A stretch of 64,000 nucleotides of DNA from Effrenium voratum. Its lineage: Eukaryota; Sar; Dinophyceae; Suessiales; Symbiodiniaceae. Of this stretch, positions 32,801 to 41,090 are shown in pieces. The translations under genes were made by a program, and so were the position numbers. The notes below the pieces were generated by a model that did no database searches, was not told where the DNA came from, and worked only from the letters and a program-made list of their open reading frames with translations. The stretch's first letter is position 1. Each line of letters begins with the position of its first letter. The DNA is taken from NCBI GenBank assembly GCA_963377175.1, contig CAUJNA010002713.1, positions 782,368-846,367 on the forward strand, written 5' to 3'.

Positions 32801-35800
32801 TGGTAATATTTCCAGGGCCGGAGTCACAATTCTTCGCAAGTGTGGGCAGGTCGTTTGCGTAGGACACTTGAAGCTCTGAAACCGGCTGAGAGACGTATGC
32901 GAATGGTCCAAGCGTGACATATTTGATCGCTGGCAGCACCTGAACAGGCTTCATCTCCATACCAGGAACATAGCGTTGAAGATACATCACAGTTCCTCAG
33001 ATGCCCAGTGGATTTCCATGGGGAAAATCGACATCCTTTCTTGGTTGGTTGAGTTTAAAGGGGAACCCAAAACCCGGAAAAAAAATAAAGAAAAAAGGTG
33101 CCACTGGGCAACTGGGGTTCTCAAGCTTGCAATGATGGAGCGAGCCACATCTCGTACAAAACGAGACTTCTGCAGAGCGGCGGCAGATGCGCATCTGTCG
33201 TCGTTTGACACCTCCCCACTCCAAGACAGGTCATACTGGGTCCCCGTAAGCGTGTCCTTCGTGCTGGACGAGCAGGTCCCTCGCCTCCGTCCATTCATTT
33301 GTGAGCTTGTCTCCACCTTGTCAGACCGCCATGCGAACCAATCTCCATAGGTGTAGTTGAAGAAACTCTGATAGAAGGCCACAGCAGATTGGAGCTCCAA
33401 AGCCTGAGTTGTCCCTCAACCCAAACATAAAACGTTTACTTTTTTGGAGCCTTTTGGGGGTCAAGATTGAAAATAGTCCAAGGGGTTGGTTCCCCATTCT
33501 TTTCAACCATCGTTCTTTCCAAAAACCGGATCCGTTTTCCCTCGGTTTCCCGAGGTTTTCTAGAAAGATCCGGATCCCTGGGTTCAGAATGGACATGGGA
33601 AGGTAGCCCTAGACACATTGGAAAACAAAAGGTCAACAGGCCGGCTTTGGGCAGCTGAGAATCCCATGAGCCATCATCCACACCATAAAGAGATGGACCA
33701 TCATTGACCCTCTCACGGAGAATGACACAATGGATAGTGGCCGTTGCAATGGTCAATGGCAACCTTAGATTCTGTTGCTTCAGGATCTCCCTGCCAGAAA
33801 ATGACATAACCAACAATTCAAGGAGCTTCCAATAACAACAACAAAACACTAAGCAAAGCCATGCAGCAGCTGAAGCTTGTTTCCTGATACTGTCAAATGT
33901 GCTATGATATCCTCCACCTTTGCAAGGGCTATGCTCAAGAAGTTGCCACGGTCAATGGTGGACTTGCTCCTGTTTCGGCTAAGAGGAAAAACCCTTGGCA
34001 GGGGGGAACTCTCAACCTTAAATGGCCATGGGTCAAAATCCAAATCGTACCCCCAGTGAACATCCGATTCAATCCAACCACTAAAACAGGTTCTAAACTG
34101 GGTGGTGGAGTGGATTCACCTACCAACCAAAATGGGATCCTAAAGCGGTTTTGACCACCACAGCCAAATGGGCCAAACCTCAGATCTGTTTCCCGGGCTG
34201 TCCTCGGATCTGCCGAAAAACCTGTTTCTGACGTGTGGACGAAATGAAAACTGCCACAAGCCCCAAAAAGAAACCTAAAAACCTCAAAAAAAAACCAAAG
34301 GGGACGGCTGGGAACCGAAAAGCACAATGAGAAACGAAGAACCTAAAACCTTCAAAAAACCCAAAAAAAAGGTTCCCAGCCGCAAAAAGAGAACCGAAAC
34401 ATTCAAAAAACCCAAAGGTTCCCAGCCGCAAAAAGAGAACCGAGACAAAAATGAAAAAAAAAAGGACCCGCCGTCCTGGTGTACCGCTTCATCTCCCGCT
34501 TCAAGGCCAGCAGGTCGGCGTAGCGCTCGCGGAGCTCGTAGGCCAGGATCTTCACGTCCACCATCTCCGAGACCTCCCCCACGATCAGCTGCCAGATGTC
34601 GTAGACGTCACCACCTTCATGGTTGGCCATCCTATAAGCCGCTAGGTATTGAAACATGGCAATGGGTTGACGTCGCCACCTAACGTTAGCCATCAGAAAA
34701 GTATAAGCCAAGTTATTTGGGGTGGAAATAAAGCAACCATTGCGGGAAGGGGCCCTGTATTGGATGTACGTCATAAAGCAACACCTCAAACCAGTCTTAA
34801 TCAGGTAAGCCCCTCCACTTGCTCAAAAATATAGGCCCAGTCCCCCACCGGAAGGGCCCAACAATTCGGTGTGCCTCCCCCCGCATCTGTTCATTTCGGG
34901 GTTCGGGGTAGGCCTTCTCTACAAGAACCAGGGGCTCAGATCCCCAAACCAACCCAAACCACTGAGGGTAAGCTGACCATTTGTGAATACGTCCCCTGGA
35001 AAACAAACATATTCACAGTGATAGGTTCGCTTTAAAGCCAAAAGGGAATACAGCACATTAGCTTCAGCAAGTGGAAGCACAATAAGATGAAACTGCGAAC
35101 CAGTCGCTCTCGGGCCAGAAAAGATCAATTGCTTTCTCCACAACTCCGCCAATCACTGGGATTTTGCCTGCCGCGTATGTGACCACCGACTTTCCGACAC
35201 TCTCTAGGCGATCAAGCCAGGATTGGCTACCAACCGTCACCGGGATGGTGTCTTCTAAAATCTTCTCATACTCCTCTTCTGCTTCTCCTGCAGGGTGCGA
35301 TTCAACCCCTTGACCAAACATGATTGAACCACTGCTTAAATAACAACCTTTCGGCTTTGTTGGAAAGAAATTGGACCGGGTGGTCAAAATAATTAACACA
35401 CTCGCTTGAATATCGTCCGGTCAGCTTTCCTTGAAAGAACCAAATGGAACTCCTAGGCTCTGGTTTTTCTTCCAGACACTTTATCTCAACATCAGTCACA
35501 GTTTTTAAGGGAAACGCAACTGGCGATCCAGGCCTGTGACCATTTCCATAGCGCTTTTTACATCCTCGGCGATGGCCCAATTGGACCTCAGCCCAGCGAA
35601 ATTTCAGGCAAACACATCGGGCGCCATTTTCGTGCGTTGCCCAGAGAACCCTGCCTGAACTTGACGATGTGTGGAGAAATCATCAAGCAATGGGTAAAAG
35701 GGCAATCGTGGGGGACCAAACGTATTTGCCCAAAGGCCCCAGAAATGAAAGGCGATCATGTTGTGGAATCCTAACTGGACCAAAGGGCACAAGAAAAAAA

Positions 35801-36136
35801 ACGGGATTGCTTTTCTGGACCTTGGCAATTTGGGGGGGGGGGGGAGGTTGTTTAAACAGCAAGCCAAGCCTGGCAAAGTTGTGCCAAAAAACGCAAAGGG
35901 ATTGCCACTGGGCAACTTGGGGACATGGCTTTGAGAGCTGTCTCCATCGATTCTACATTCTTCGCATCTTTGGCGGAGCAAGTCGTCGAAGTCGTCACAT
36001 TATCCCGGGCGAAGCCTGTGCGCTTCTTCCAGCGTTGCATCAGTTGAAGCTGGTCAAGTTGGTCGCCGCAGCTCGACTCACCGGCGCAGGGCCGCAAAAG
36101 GATCCACGACAACCAGGCCATGGCAAAAGCGAACAT
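29080..36136 (-). CDS. Multi-exon gene: secreted Cry-like helical domain + jacalin-like + bulb-type lectin repeats
   Basis: Exons described below, 5' to 3' on the minus strand, give: a signal peptide; a helical region resembling the pore-forming N-domain (Endotoxin_N) of three-domain delta-endotoxins; a jacalin-like beta-prism; and at least four bulb-type lectin repeats with QxDxNxVxY motifs. In Cry toxins the N-domain forms the membrane pore, and domain II is also a beta-prism. Here the receptor-binding part would be two lectin folds. Likely role (inference): a secreted carbohydrate-directed, possibly membrane-active protein for defence or prey/host contact. Introns hold introner families C, F, G and H. 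Several GT-AG phases do not close, so GC/GA donors, missed exons or decay are possible; whether an intact product is made is unknown. Exons further left (26764-26970, 26320-26416) may also belong. Confidence 0.55.
29301..29436. mobile_element. Family B element, full copy
   Basis: ATACTGTGGATGG at the left, CGTCCATCCACAGTAT at the right; inner arms GCACCACC..GGGTGGTG. Lies in the lectin gene's last visible intron. Confidence 0.7.
29441..29700. repeat. Tandem family E units
   Basis: TTTAAAACCAACAAGGGAA-type ends recur about four times. GCCAAATGGAAGTCTGGGAG with TTCCCCTATCTTGATAA occurs twice (about 29497 and 29637). Confidence 0.75.
29701..29905. repeat. (AAT)n microsatellite
   Basis: About 200 bp dominated by AAT units, longest pure run about 29790-29842, with interspersed ACAAGGGAACAC fragments from the neighbouring repeat. 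Confidence 0.9.
29990..30178 (-). CDS. Lectin-gene exon: bulb-type lectin repeat with intact mannose motif
   Basis: GATGCAG|GGAAG acceptor, phase-compatible with the exon at 31020-31108. Reads SSIWSSSAG and then HLKMQEDGNLVLY, an exact QxDxNxVxY mannose-binding motif, followed by SPWASDT. The frame is open to a TAA at 29958-29960; the true 3' end is not fixed. Confidence 0.7.
31020..31108 (-). CDS. Lectin-gene exon: bulb-type lectin repeat, degenerate motif
   Basis: GGTTGCAG|CGCACTG acceptor and TACCTTG|GTTTTT donor. Reads ALWAAGTETD and MVAMQNDGSLAMY: the QxDxNxVxY motif with Asn to Ser and Val to Ala, so sugar binding at this site may be lost. 89 nt, ending in phase 1, which fits the next exon. 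Confidence 0.65.
31183..31291. mobile_element. Short TIR element, GGGCCCTCCCACC ends
   Basis: GGGCCCTCCCACCTAACGTG and GAAGTGCA at the left match inverted TGCACTTCCATGTTAGCTGG and TGGGAGGGCTCCC at the right. A smaller GGCACCCTCCC/GGGAGGGTGCC pair occurs at 38099-38143. Confidence 0.65.
31295..31403. mobile_element. TIR element related to 2380-2512
   Basis: CTCTTTTTTGAATTCGGACC at the left and GGGTACCCTCAAAAAAGACA at the right, with CATGGCTTCGGTT inside as in the 2380 copy. Abuts the element before it. Confidence 0.5.
31528..31632 (-). mobile_element. Introner family A, copy 7
   Basis: Minus-strand donor CTCTAG|GTGCCTCAGCAGTG, 3' end TTCTAACCTCTCTATTGGAGGACCTAG (CTAAC plus pyrimidines). It lies inside a long intron of the lectin gene and not at its edges. 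Confidence 0.65.
31819..31929 (-). mobile_element. Family C element, copy 4, with 5-bp target duplication
   Basis: CAGGGATCCTTA..AAGGAGCCCTG with ACCAA on both sides (31814-31818 and 31930-31934). The right end lies 17 bp from the donor of the lectin exon at 31948. Confidence 0.8.
31948..32383 (-). CDS. Lectin-gene exon: end of jacalin-like domain and start of bulb-type lectin
   Basis: 436 nt open from the AG end of a family F element to AACTTG|GTTTCT. The first half holds SFGSGGGDAVEGYVTDDG and GVLGSAHNSYLGYFEP, like the last strands of a jacalin beta-prism. The second half has MYKLFLQNDANLVIY (exact QxDxNxVxY), ATWSSDT and LVLQSDGNLV. The double lectin signature makes this the strongest exon of the gene. 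Confidence 0.8.
32384..32502 (-). mobile_element. Family F element at an exon edge
   Basis: Full copy (CTAGGCTGGACTTAGGACCCC to CTGGGGAAG). Its minus-strand end TCCAGCCTAG gives the AG directly before the lectin exon at 31948-32383. Confidence 0.7.
32640..32995 (-). CDS. Lectin-gene exon: jacalin-like domain, first part
   Basis: Begins after the AG of introner G (CATCTGAG|GAACTG). Reads ITKVIVRSFNVVDGFQIYYA, then GGGSGGNADEFLLSDDKYIT: the D-G-x-x-x-x-Y, G-G-x-G-G and [DE]-x-[YV]-I-T order of jacalin-type lectins. The 3' end is uncertain (GC or GT donor near 32630-32650). With the simplest GT donor upstream the phase is off by one base. Confidence 0.65.
32996..33112 (-). mobile_element. Introner family G, copy 2, filling an intron of the lectin gene
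   Basis: Minus strand GTTGCCCAGTGGCACC..CCACTGGGCATCTGAG: GT and AG fall at the element ends, and coding exons start right at both edges (33113 and 32995). Confidence 0.7.
33113..33403 (-). CDS. Lectin-gene exon: end of helical domain and linker
   Basis: GGGACAACTCAG|GCTTTG acceptor, then 97 open codons to CCCCA|GTTGCC. Reads ALELQSAVAFYQSFFNY, later SRFVRDVARSIIASL. The first part would continue the last helices of the toxin-like domain. The Asp/Ser-rich centre matches nothing I recognise. Confidence 0.6.
33470..33616 (-). mobile_element. Family H element within a lectin-gene intron
   Basis: AAGGGGTTGGTTCCCCATTC at the left, GTAGCCCTAGACAC at the right. On the minus strand it starts CCAAT|GTGTCTAGGGC, a possible donor for the exon at 33640-33790. 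Confidence 0.6.
33640..33790 (-). CDS. Lectin-gene exon: toxin-like central helix
   Basis: TTTTCTGGCAG|GGAG acceptor after a pyrimidine-rich stretch. Reads REILKQQNLRLPLTIATATI and HCVILRERV: a Leu-Pro, then Ala, then His helix with a following LR, the pattern I associate with the conserved central helix of the delta-endotoxin N-domain. The 3' boundary is open (GT at 33616, or a GC donor near 33650). Confidence 0.55.
33852..33969 (-). CDS. Lectin-gene exon: helical segment
   Basis: CGAAACAG|GAGC acceptor, then STIDRGNFLSIALAKVEDII and HLTVSGNKLQLL. Amphipathic helices. The frame meets a TAG at 33849-33851, so the exon must end a few bases before it (a GC donor is available). If no donor is used, this TAG would truncate the protein. 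Confidence 0.5.
34023..34163. mobile_element. Family M element, copy 1
   Basis: GGCCATGGGTCAAAATCC at the left, GGTTTTGACCACCACAGCCA at the right, with CGTACCCCCAGTGAACATCC inside. Second copy at 44680-44800. Confidence 0.55.
34371..34446. repeat. 46-bp tandem repeat, 1.6 copies, in a lectin-gene intron
   Basis: GGTTCCCAGCCGCAAAAAGA starts at 34371 and again at 34417, with AACATTCAAAAAACCCAAA between. Confidence 0.85.
34468..34631 (-). CDS. Lectin-gene exon: toxin-like helical hairpin
   Basis: GCTTATAG|GATGG acceptor joins in phase with the exon at 35101-35308. Reads IWQLIVGEVSEMVDVKILAY, then RYADLLALKREMKRY. In the Endotoxin_N family a helix with the pattern E-x-[LM]-[IV]-D-x-x-I follows soon after the W-P motif, as here. 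Donor GGCGG|GTCC, or a GA donor a few bases earlier that would suit the phase better. Confidence 0.6.
35101..35308 (-). CDS. Lectin-gene exon: start of toxin-like domain with WP motif
   Basis: Acceptor GGTCAAG|GGG (or CTGCAG|GAG at 35287), donor GACTG|GTTCGC. Reads EEEYEKILEDTIPV, DRLESVGKSVVTYA, then GKIPVIGGVVEKAIDLFWPE. A hydrophobic Gly-rich helix ending in F-W-P is a hallmark I associate with the delta-endotoxin N-domain. Confidence 0.6.
35521..35662 (-). CDS. Lectin-gene exon 2, frame unresolved
   Basis: Two readings compete. From AAGTTCAG|GCAGG (35662) a frame compatible with exon 1 reads NGARCVCLKFRWAEVQLG. From GGGCTGAG|GTCC (35586) another reads SNWAIAEDVKSAMEMVTGLD, more helix-like. 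Both end near CGCCA|GTTGCG. Only one can be right. Confidence 0.4.
35917..36136 (-). CDS. Lectin-gene exon 1: signal peptide and mature N-terminus
   Basis: Starts at ATG 36136 (a second Met five codons on). MFAFAMAWLSWILLRPCAG looks like a cleavable signal peptide with cleavage after CAG. The mature part begins ESSCGDQLDQLQLMQRWKKR. Exon ends TCCCCAA|GTTGCCC, where family G sequence starts, so the donor is supplied by an introner. 73 codons plus one base. Confidence 0.6.
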
Positions 36137-36676
36137 GAGTCCAACACTTCGCGCGCAAACAGCTCTGGCGTTGGCCTAAGCTTTGAGCCAACAGAACATG
36201 TAACTGAAGCATCAGTGGGTAGCTCCAATCCGGCAATTCATCCCTTTCACAGAAGTTGTTTCAACAAGAAGTTCAAGTCCAATGATCCGCTACCAAATAT
36301 CCACAGGGCTGTCAGTTTTTAGATCCCCTGCTAAAAGTCAGTAACTTGTGGGGCTTCAATGGAACCCCAACCGCAAAACCAACCCTAAAAACCAAAAATG
36401 CAAAATCAAAACCTAAAAAAATAGAAAACTAAGTCTCAGTTGCCCCGTACGGACTTGGACTTCTGAAAGGTGAACACCTTTTGGGGCCAAAGGACTCAGC
36501 ATGGGAACCCAACAAGGGACACCAAAAAGGTCATTTGAGGCTTAAAGGTTGCAAGGACAACACGTGGTCAAAACAGCCTCTCCAAGCACAAAATGGATCA
36601 CCTGTGGGCAAATGGCAGCCCAACTACTAAACCAACCCCAAAAACACCCCTCAAAGCCTAAGGGACGTGCAACCCG

Positions 36677-36678
36677 AG

Positions 36679-36709
<31 letters not shown>
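36677..36709. repeat. Poly(A) run
   Basis: More than 30 consecutive A, next to a probable exon. On the minus strand it is a T-run directly after the donor at 36727. Confidence 0.9.
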
Positions 36710-36710
<1 letters not shown>

Positions 36711-36726
36711 AACCTACAAACCTGAG

Positions 36727-36880
36727 TTGAGCCGCATGACTCGCTCGGAGCCACCATGGCCCTAGACATTTCTTTTCGCACCTCGCCCCCGTTGCGCGCC
36801 GCGCAGTGCCGCCTCGGGCGACCGACGACTGCATTCGTCGAAGGCATTCGTCGAAGGCATTCCGAGCCGGGCCCCCGGGG
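36727..36880 (-). CDS. Possible exon with 14-bp tandem duplication
   Basis: CTCCTGCAG|AAG acceptor and AACTCAG|GTTTGT donor. All three frames are largely open. One reads VVGRPRRHCAARNGGEVRKE. GCATTCGTCGAAG is duplicated in tandem at 36834-36861, which would shift the frame. Confidence 0.35.
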
Positions 36881-36959
36881 CTTCTGCAGGAGTACCCCCT
36901 ACACCCAAGACCCACCTTTTTTCAGGGTATGATTTGTCGGCCCCTCTACTAGACAAGGA

Positions 36960-38098
36960 GGTAATTATTTACCACGGAAAACCGGATCGGCTTTCCCAAA
37001 AATACCCTGAAGAAAGCGAGTATTTGGAGTAGGGGGTAAAGTAAACTTGCAAGAGCACCAGCGGGCGATTTGTTTCCGGCGAGACATTTTTTTCTACAGC
37101 GGGAATTGAGGCTTCTCTTTTTGCAGGGTACCGAAGCCATGTACCGAAGCCATGCTTGCCTTTTTTGGGGGGGAAAAGCCGGTAGCATTGTTGTGGTGGT
37201 TGTCGTTGCTGCTGCGGTGCTGTTGCTGTTGTGGTTGTGGTTGGTTGTTTCTTTGCTCGGGGCAAATCGCCGGAAAACCACCATGTTCTGAAGGAGAAAA
37301 GGGCACCCTCAAAAAACCCACACCACCATGTTGAGGTTTCGGTGCCATGGGAACGTAGACAAACTTAAAAACGCGGACATGAGCATGTTCATCGGACACC
37401 TGGGAAAGAAACCGTGATAACTCACCCATGGCCATTTTGAGTCCAAGCCAACATGGATGTAAAAAGACACACCTTAAGCGTATGGAAGGACACCCCCGCC
37501 AAGCTGTGCGGGTGCCTTTTGCCTTTCAAGAGGCATCGAGCAACGCATGCTTTCTGGGCATGGCGGCCTCACCAACCACACTTTTCACTACCGAGCTGTG
37601 ATCAAGTTTGCCTACTTGAGGCTTACTTTGACCTGTTCATGGGTAAAACCGGCAACCTGTCGTGGAGATTCGGGGCCGGGCGTCAGTGCAAAAGGCACAA
37701 CGCTTTCTAGAAGACCTCTTAAAGAGGCGGGGTACCTTGTCAGTGGTAAGCCTGGTTCTAACCCACTATAGCTATGGCTCCTGAGGGTTGTAACCATGGT
37801 TGCTAACCACTTACTAGGTGCGCGATCGCCCCTCTAAGTAGGCAAATGAGTGCGCCAACTACCATTGGGAAAACTCAATTTGCTGAAGGCGCGGGCCGTT
37901 TTAGAGCTATCTTGACAGTTCTCGGGTTTGGGCCAGCCCTTTGCCCGTGAAGTTTGGTGGTTTGAAGCACAACTCTTTTTGAATCACCCTAAGGTACCGG
38001 TATTTCCTGTTCAAGTGGTCCACGGAGTTGGCCAAATTTCAGGCTTCAGGCCTTTGTTGGGCAACTTGAACATTGAGCCCAAACCAGCTCAATTTCAA
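36960..38098. other. Gene-free stretch
   Basis: No supported exon. GT/TG-rich low complexity at 37187-37255 (TGTTGTGGTTGTGG-like). A TIR-type fragment near 37300. Confidence 0.4.
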
Positions 38099-38555
38099 GG
38101 GCACCCTCCCTCCCACTAACAATTTCGCAACTGCGGGAGGGTGCCTGGAACATCCCATCTCCTCTTGGAGAATCCTTGCCATGGCAACTTTTGGGCAGGG
38201 AGGGTACCCCGAGTCGGAGCCCCGAGGGGCCGGCTTCAGGTTGTCTGTCCAGCTGACCGCCTCGCGGGAACTTCCGTCAGGTTTCACGGCCGCGGGTTTC
38301 CGTTGCTCATTGCGCCTCTCTCGTTGTTTGGTGCCCGGTGGTTTGGCGAGGTGTGGCGAAAAACCTGGGATGGGTTCAAAGGAAGCAGGGAAGTTGTCCC
38401 AGTCACAATCGCCAACAAGGCCAAATGGCACTTAGTGATGTTCTGGCTAGCAGTCATGCGTACAACTCAATCGATTTCCAACCATGGCTCTGGCTTGATA
38501 AATGGCCAGCCAGACCAGCACTCTGACACGCCTGCCCCTGAATACTTGGCTGCTC

Positions 38556-38655
38556 TTGACCCCCCTGCAAAAATGTTAACTGTTCGGGGGTTTAGTGGAA
38601 AACACCTTTGTTTCCCCAAAAGTTAAAGTCTAAAGATCCAACCCAATAGCAGTCA
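38556..38655 (-). mobile_element. Family D element abutting an exon
   Basis: GACCCCCCTGCAAAAATGTTAACT to AGATCCAACCCAATAGCAGT. Close to the copy at 50745-50850. On the minus strand it follows the exon at 38673-38794 almost at once. Confidence 0.6.
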
Positions 38656-38672
38656 AGTGAAGTCCCCCCCCC

Positions 38673-38794
38673 GTTTCGGAGCTCCGCGCTCGCTCGGCGC
38701 TCGGCGCTCGGCTCCCTCGCCTTGCCGACGACCACCGAGGAGAGGTAGCTGGTGGCCCAGGCAGGGATCAAGCCGCCCATGTCGATCTGGCTGC
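38673..38794 (-). CDS. Exon resembling the C-terminal end of a START domain
   Basis: ACCCGCAG|GCAGCC acceptor. Reads QIDMGGLIPAWATSYLSSVV then VGKAREP. D-x-G-G-x-I-P-x-W followed by an amphipathic helix is typical of the last strand and helix of START (StAR-related lipid transfer) domains. Inference from one exon only. The tail becomes Glu/Arg/Ser-rich. The donor is unclear because of a G-run. Confidence 0.5.
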
Positions 38795-38799
38795 CTGCG

Positions 38800-40080
38800 G
38801 GTCCCTCGTCCATTTTTTGTTTTGGGACCCAAAGGATCGCGCAGCCGAAAAGGGGTCCCCGCTTTTTTTGGGCGTGGCTCGAAATTAAAAGCTAGGGCAA
38901 ACTGCAGATTTGGTTCCATTTAGCAAGGTGCTAGTTGGGTACATTTGATTGAGCCACAGCCTTTTTGGGACCCAAAGGACGTCCGTGTTACGGCCACAAC
39001 GCGCAACCGAAAAGGTGGCAACTGGAACAGAAAGAGGGGGGTACGAATCCCTGCTCAGGAGCCCGAAAGGTGGAAACGGAACCTATTCTTCTTTGGAGTT
39101 GACCGCCTATTTTTAGTTGGGACCCCATCAGCCACGTGAGGGGGAACCGGTTCCGAGTTCTGTGGCCCGTTAGCAGTCTTGGGCTTGACAAGCTACTCCT
39201 GCTTTGACGGACAAACGGGCAAAGGGGCGGGCGCGTCGCTTCTTTTTCTTCTTCTTATTGTTTTTTCCTGGTCGCATTGTTGGGGGATGGCGTTCAAGGG
39301 AAAACCAAAGGAACCAAACCCGGGGCTAAGGCACCGCTTGCAAGCCCTTGACAAGTTGGACGTTTCGACCGAGAAGGCTACAAAAGGGTGCCACTAACTC
39401 GCTCGACCAGCGGGACACGTACAGCTCGGGAACACGCTTGCCATGGCACCTGACAAAGGTTACGTTGAAATGACCACATCGAACTACAAGGTGCCTTCCC
39501 ACAAATGCGATGCTTGTGCACGGGTAAGGGGATCCATCTGATAAACTAAAGGCCATGGCGCCATTTAATTGGGGTAGCCATCTCATTTGGTCCCGCTTGT
39601 TGACGCATGTTTGTCTGCTCGTTGGGTTTCCAGTCGCTGCGAAACCAGGAGAATTGTTGGAACGCCAACATGTCAACAACAACTGGCTCCATGTTTCTCA
39701 ACATGAATTTGAATGTTGACTATACTCGGCGGCTTTCTGCTCCCCTGCTAAAAGTTTAACTTTTAGTGGTGTAATGGAAAACCCCAGTAGTTGGCAAAAA
39801 GTTAAAGTCCTAACATCCAAGCAAAATGCACCAAAGTATATACTATTCTCACGTCCTGGGTGGATTGGCCAAACAAAAGTCCAAAGTTTTGGGTTGTGTC
39901 TTTCAAACAAGTTTGCAGCCCATGAACTCAGGGAGTGAGTCTTATTCTACTTAGTTTGTTACAAACTGCACGCGACCCTCTATTTGCTTAAGTGCCCTAG
40001 AAAAAAAGAAAAAAACAATCCCGATAGTGAAATCGATTCCCTTCAGGGGAAAATCAACGGTATTCGGCACGTGGAAGCAT
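38800..40080. other. Gene-free stretch
   Basis: No supported exon. One open minus frame (39326-39682, with GRHLVVRCGHFNVTFVRC) lacks splice ends. Family D copy at 39735-39835. Confidence 0.3.
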
Positions 40081-40081
40081 T

Positions 40082-40150
40082 GGTGGTATAGCTCAGTGGG
40101 TACTGCCTAAGACGCTAAGGGCCCAGGGTTTGACTCCCAGAGCCTGAAGG
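40082..40150 (+). repeat. tRNA-like promoter boxes, probable SINE or tRNA relic
   Basis: Box A-like TAGCTCAGTGG (40089-40099) and box B-like GGTTTGACTCC (40128-40138) at tRNA-like spacing. Acceptor and anticodon stems do not pair, so this is not a working tRNA. Confidence 0.4.
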
Positions 40151-40599
40151 AATCGGGGTGAGACAAAAGAAGGATCCCGCCCTGGTAGAGCTCCTAGTAT
40201 CAAAGGTTGCACACCAGACCCCTGGAAGATACCCTTTCAAAATAAGCAAACGCTTGCGGGTAAATTAGGGGCTCATGACCACCAAACGGAACACACAAAT
40301 AATATAAAACCACTGGCATCCCACCTTTCAACAGCCGTGCTCAATCAACCCTCCAGGATTTCAGGTGGGGAGTGGGGGCTTGAAGTTTGGACTCACTTGT
40401 GGCTGGTATCAGCGAACATTGAAGTTGGGATTTTCAGGTAAAGGGGGTTAGAGGTATGAAGGTTATGTACCTAAAGGGTATATACTGCGCTTCAAGCTGA
40501 TATTGGTGGCATGCAAGCCTCCATACCTCCGAAACTCATATCTGGTAATTCGATTGAACAATTACAATTTGCATTGTTGGCTTGAATTGGCTTGAGTCA

Positions 40600-40800
40600 T
40601 TGTTGCACAAACAAAAACATTAATTAGGCCTTAATTTGTCCACAAAGGTGAATTTCCAAAAATTAACTTGGTCTTAATTTGGCCTTAATTCCTCCTTAAT
40701 TTTGAGGCCAAATTAAGACCTTAATAAGGGCTTAATAAGTCCCTACTAAGTCCTTAATAAGGCCTTCCTTTTATGTGTCCTCTTAATTTGGCCTTACTTT
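40600..40800. repeat. AT-rich palindrome cluster
   Basis: Perfect 16-bp arms GGTCTTAATTTGGCCT (40670-40685) and its inverse (40705-40720). TTAATTTGGCCTTA and CCTTAATAAG variants repeat around it. Confidence 0.75.
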
Positions 40801-40839
40801 GGAGGGGGGGGGGGGTTCAGGGGGGGTGGTTTTGCAATC

Positions 40840-40928
40840 TATGATTGGAAATGGTGGCTTCCCTTTACTTTGGTTTTGAAAAAGCCATGTTTCAAATGGT
40901 TGCAAAATGTATCTCTTAAGGAGCCCTG
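40840..40928 (-). mobile_element. Family C element, copy 5, end-truncated
   Basis: Keeps GGTGGCTTCCCTTTACTTTGG to AAGGAGCCCTG but lacks the CAGGGATCC end. Confidence 0.65.
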
Positions 40929-41090
40929 TTCAATCAGCCGGTGATTTGGATTGGTGGTGTGGTTTGGTTCAGGAGGCGGTTCCCGATTCTCGTCTACCCT
41001 CCAGGGGAACCAGGCCTACAAATCCCCAATCCACCAATCCATCAATTAGGGAGAAGCTGATTTAAAGTGGCTTCCTTGTGGTTGCCTGGG

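Noticed and set aside
40082..40150. A functional tRNA gene
   Set aside because: Acceptor, D and anticodon stems do not pair and the T stem has a mismatch; listed only as a tRNA-like repeat.
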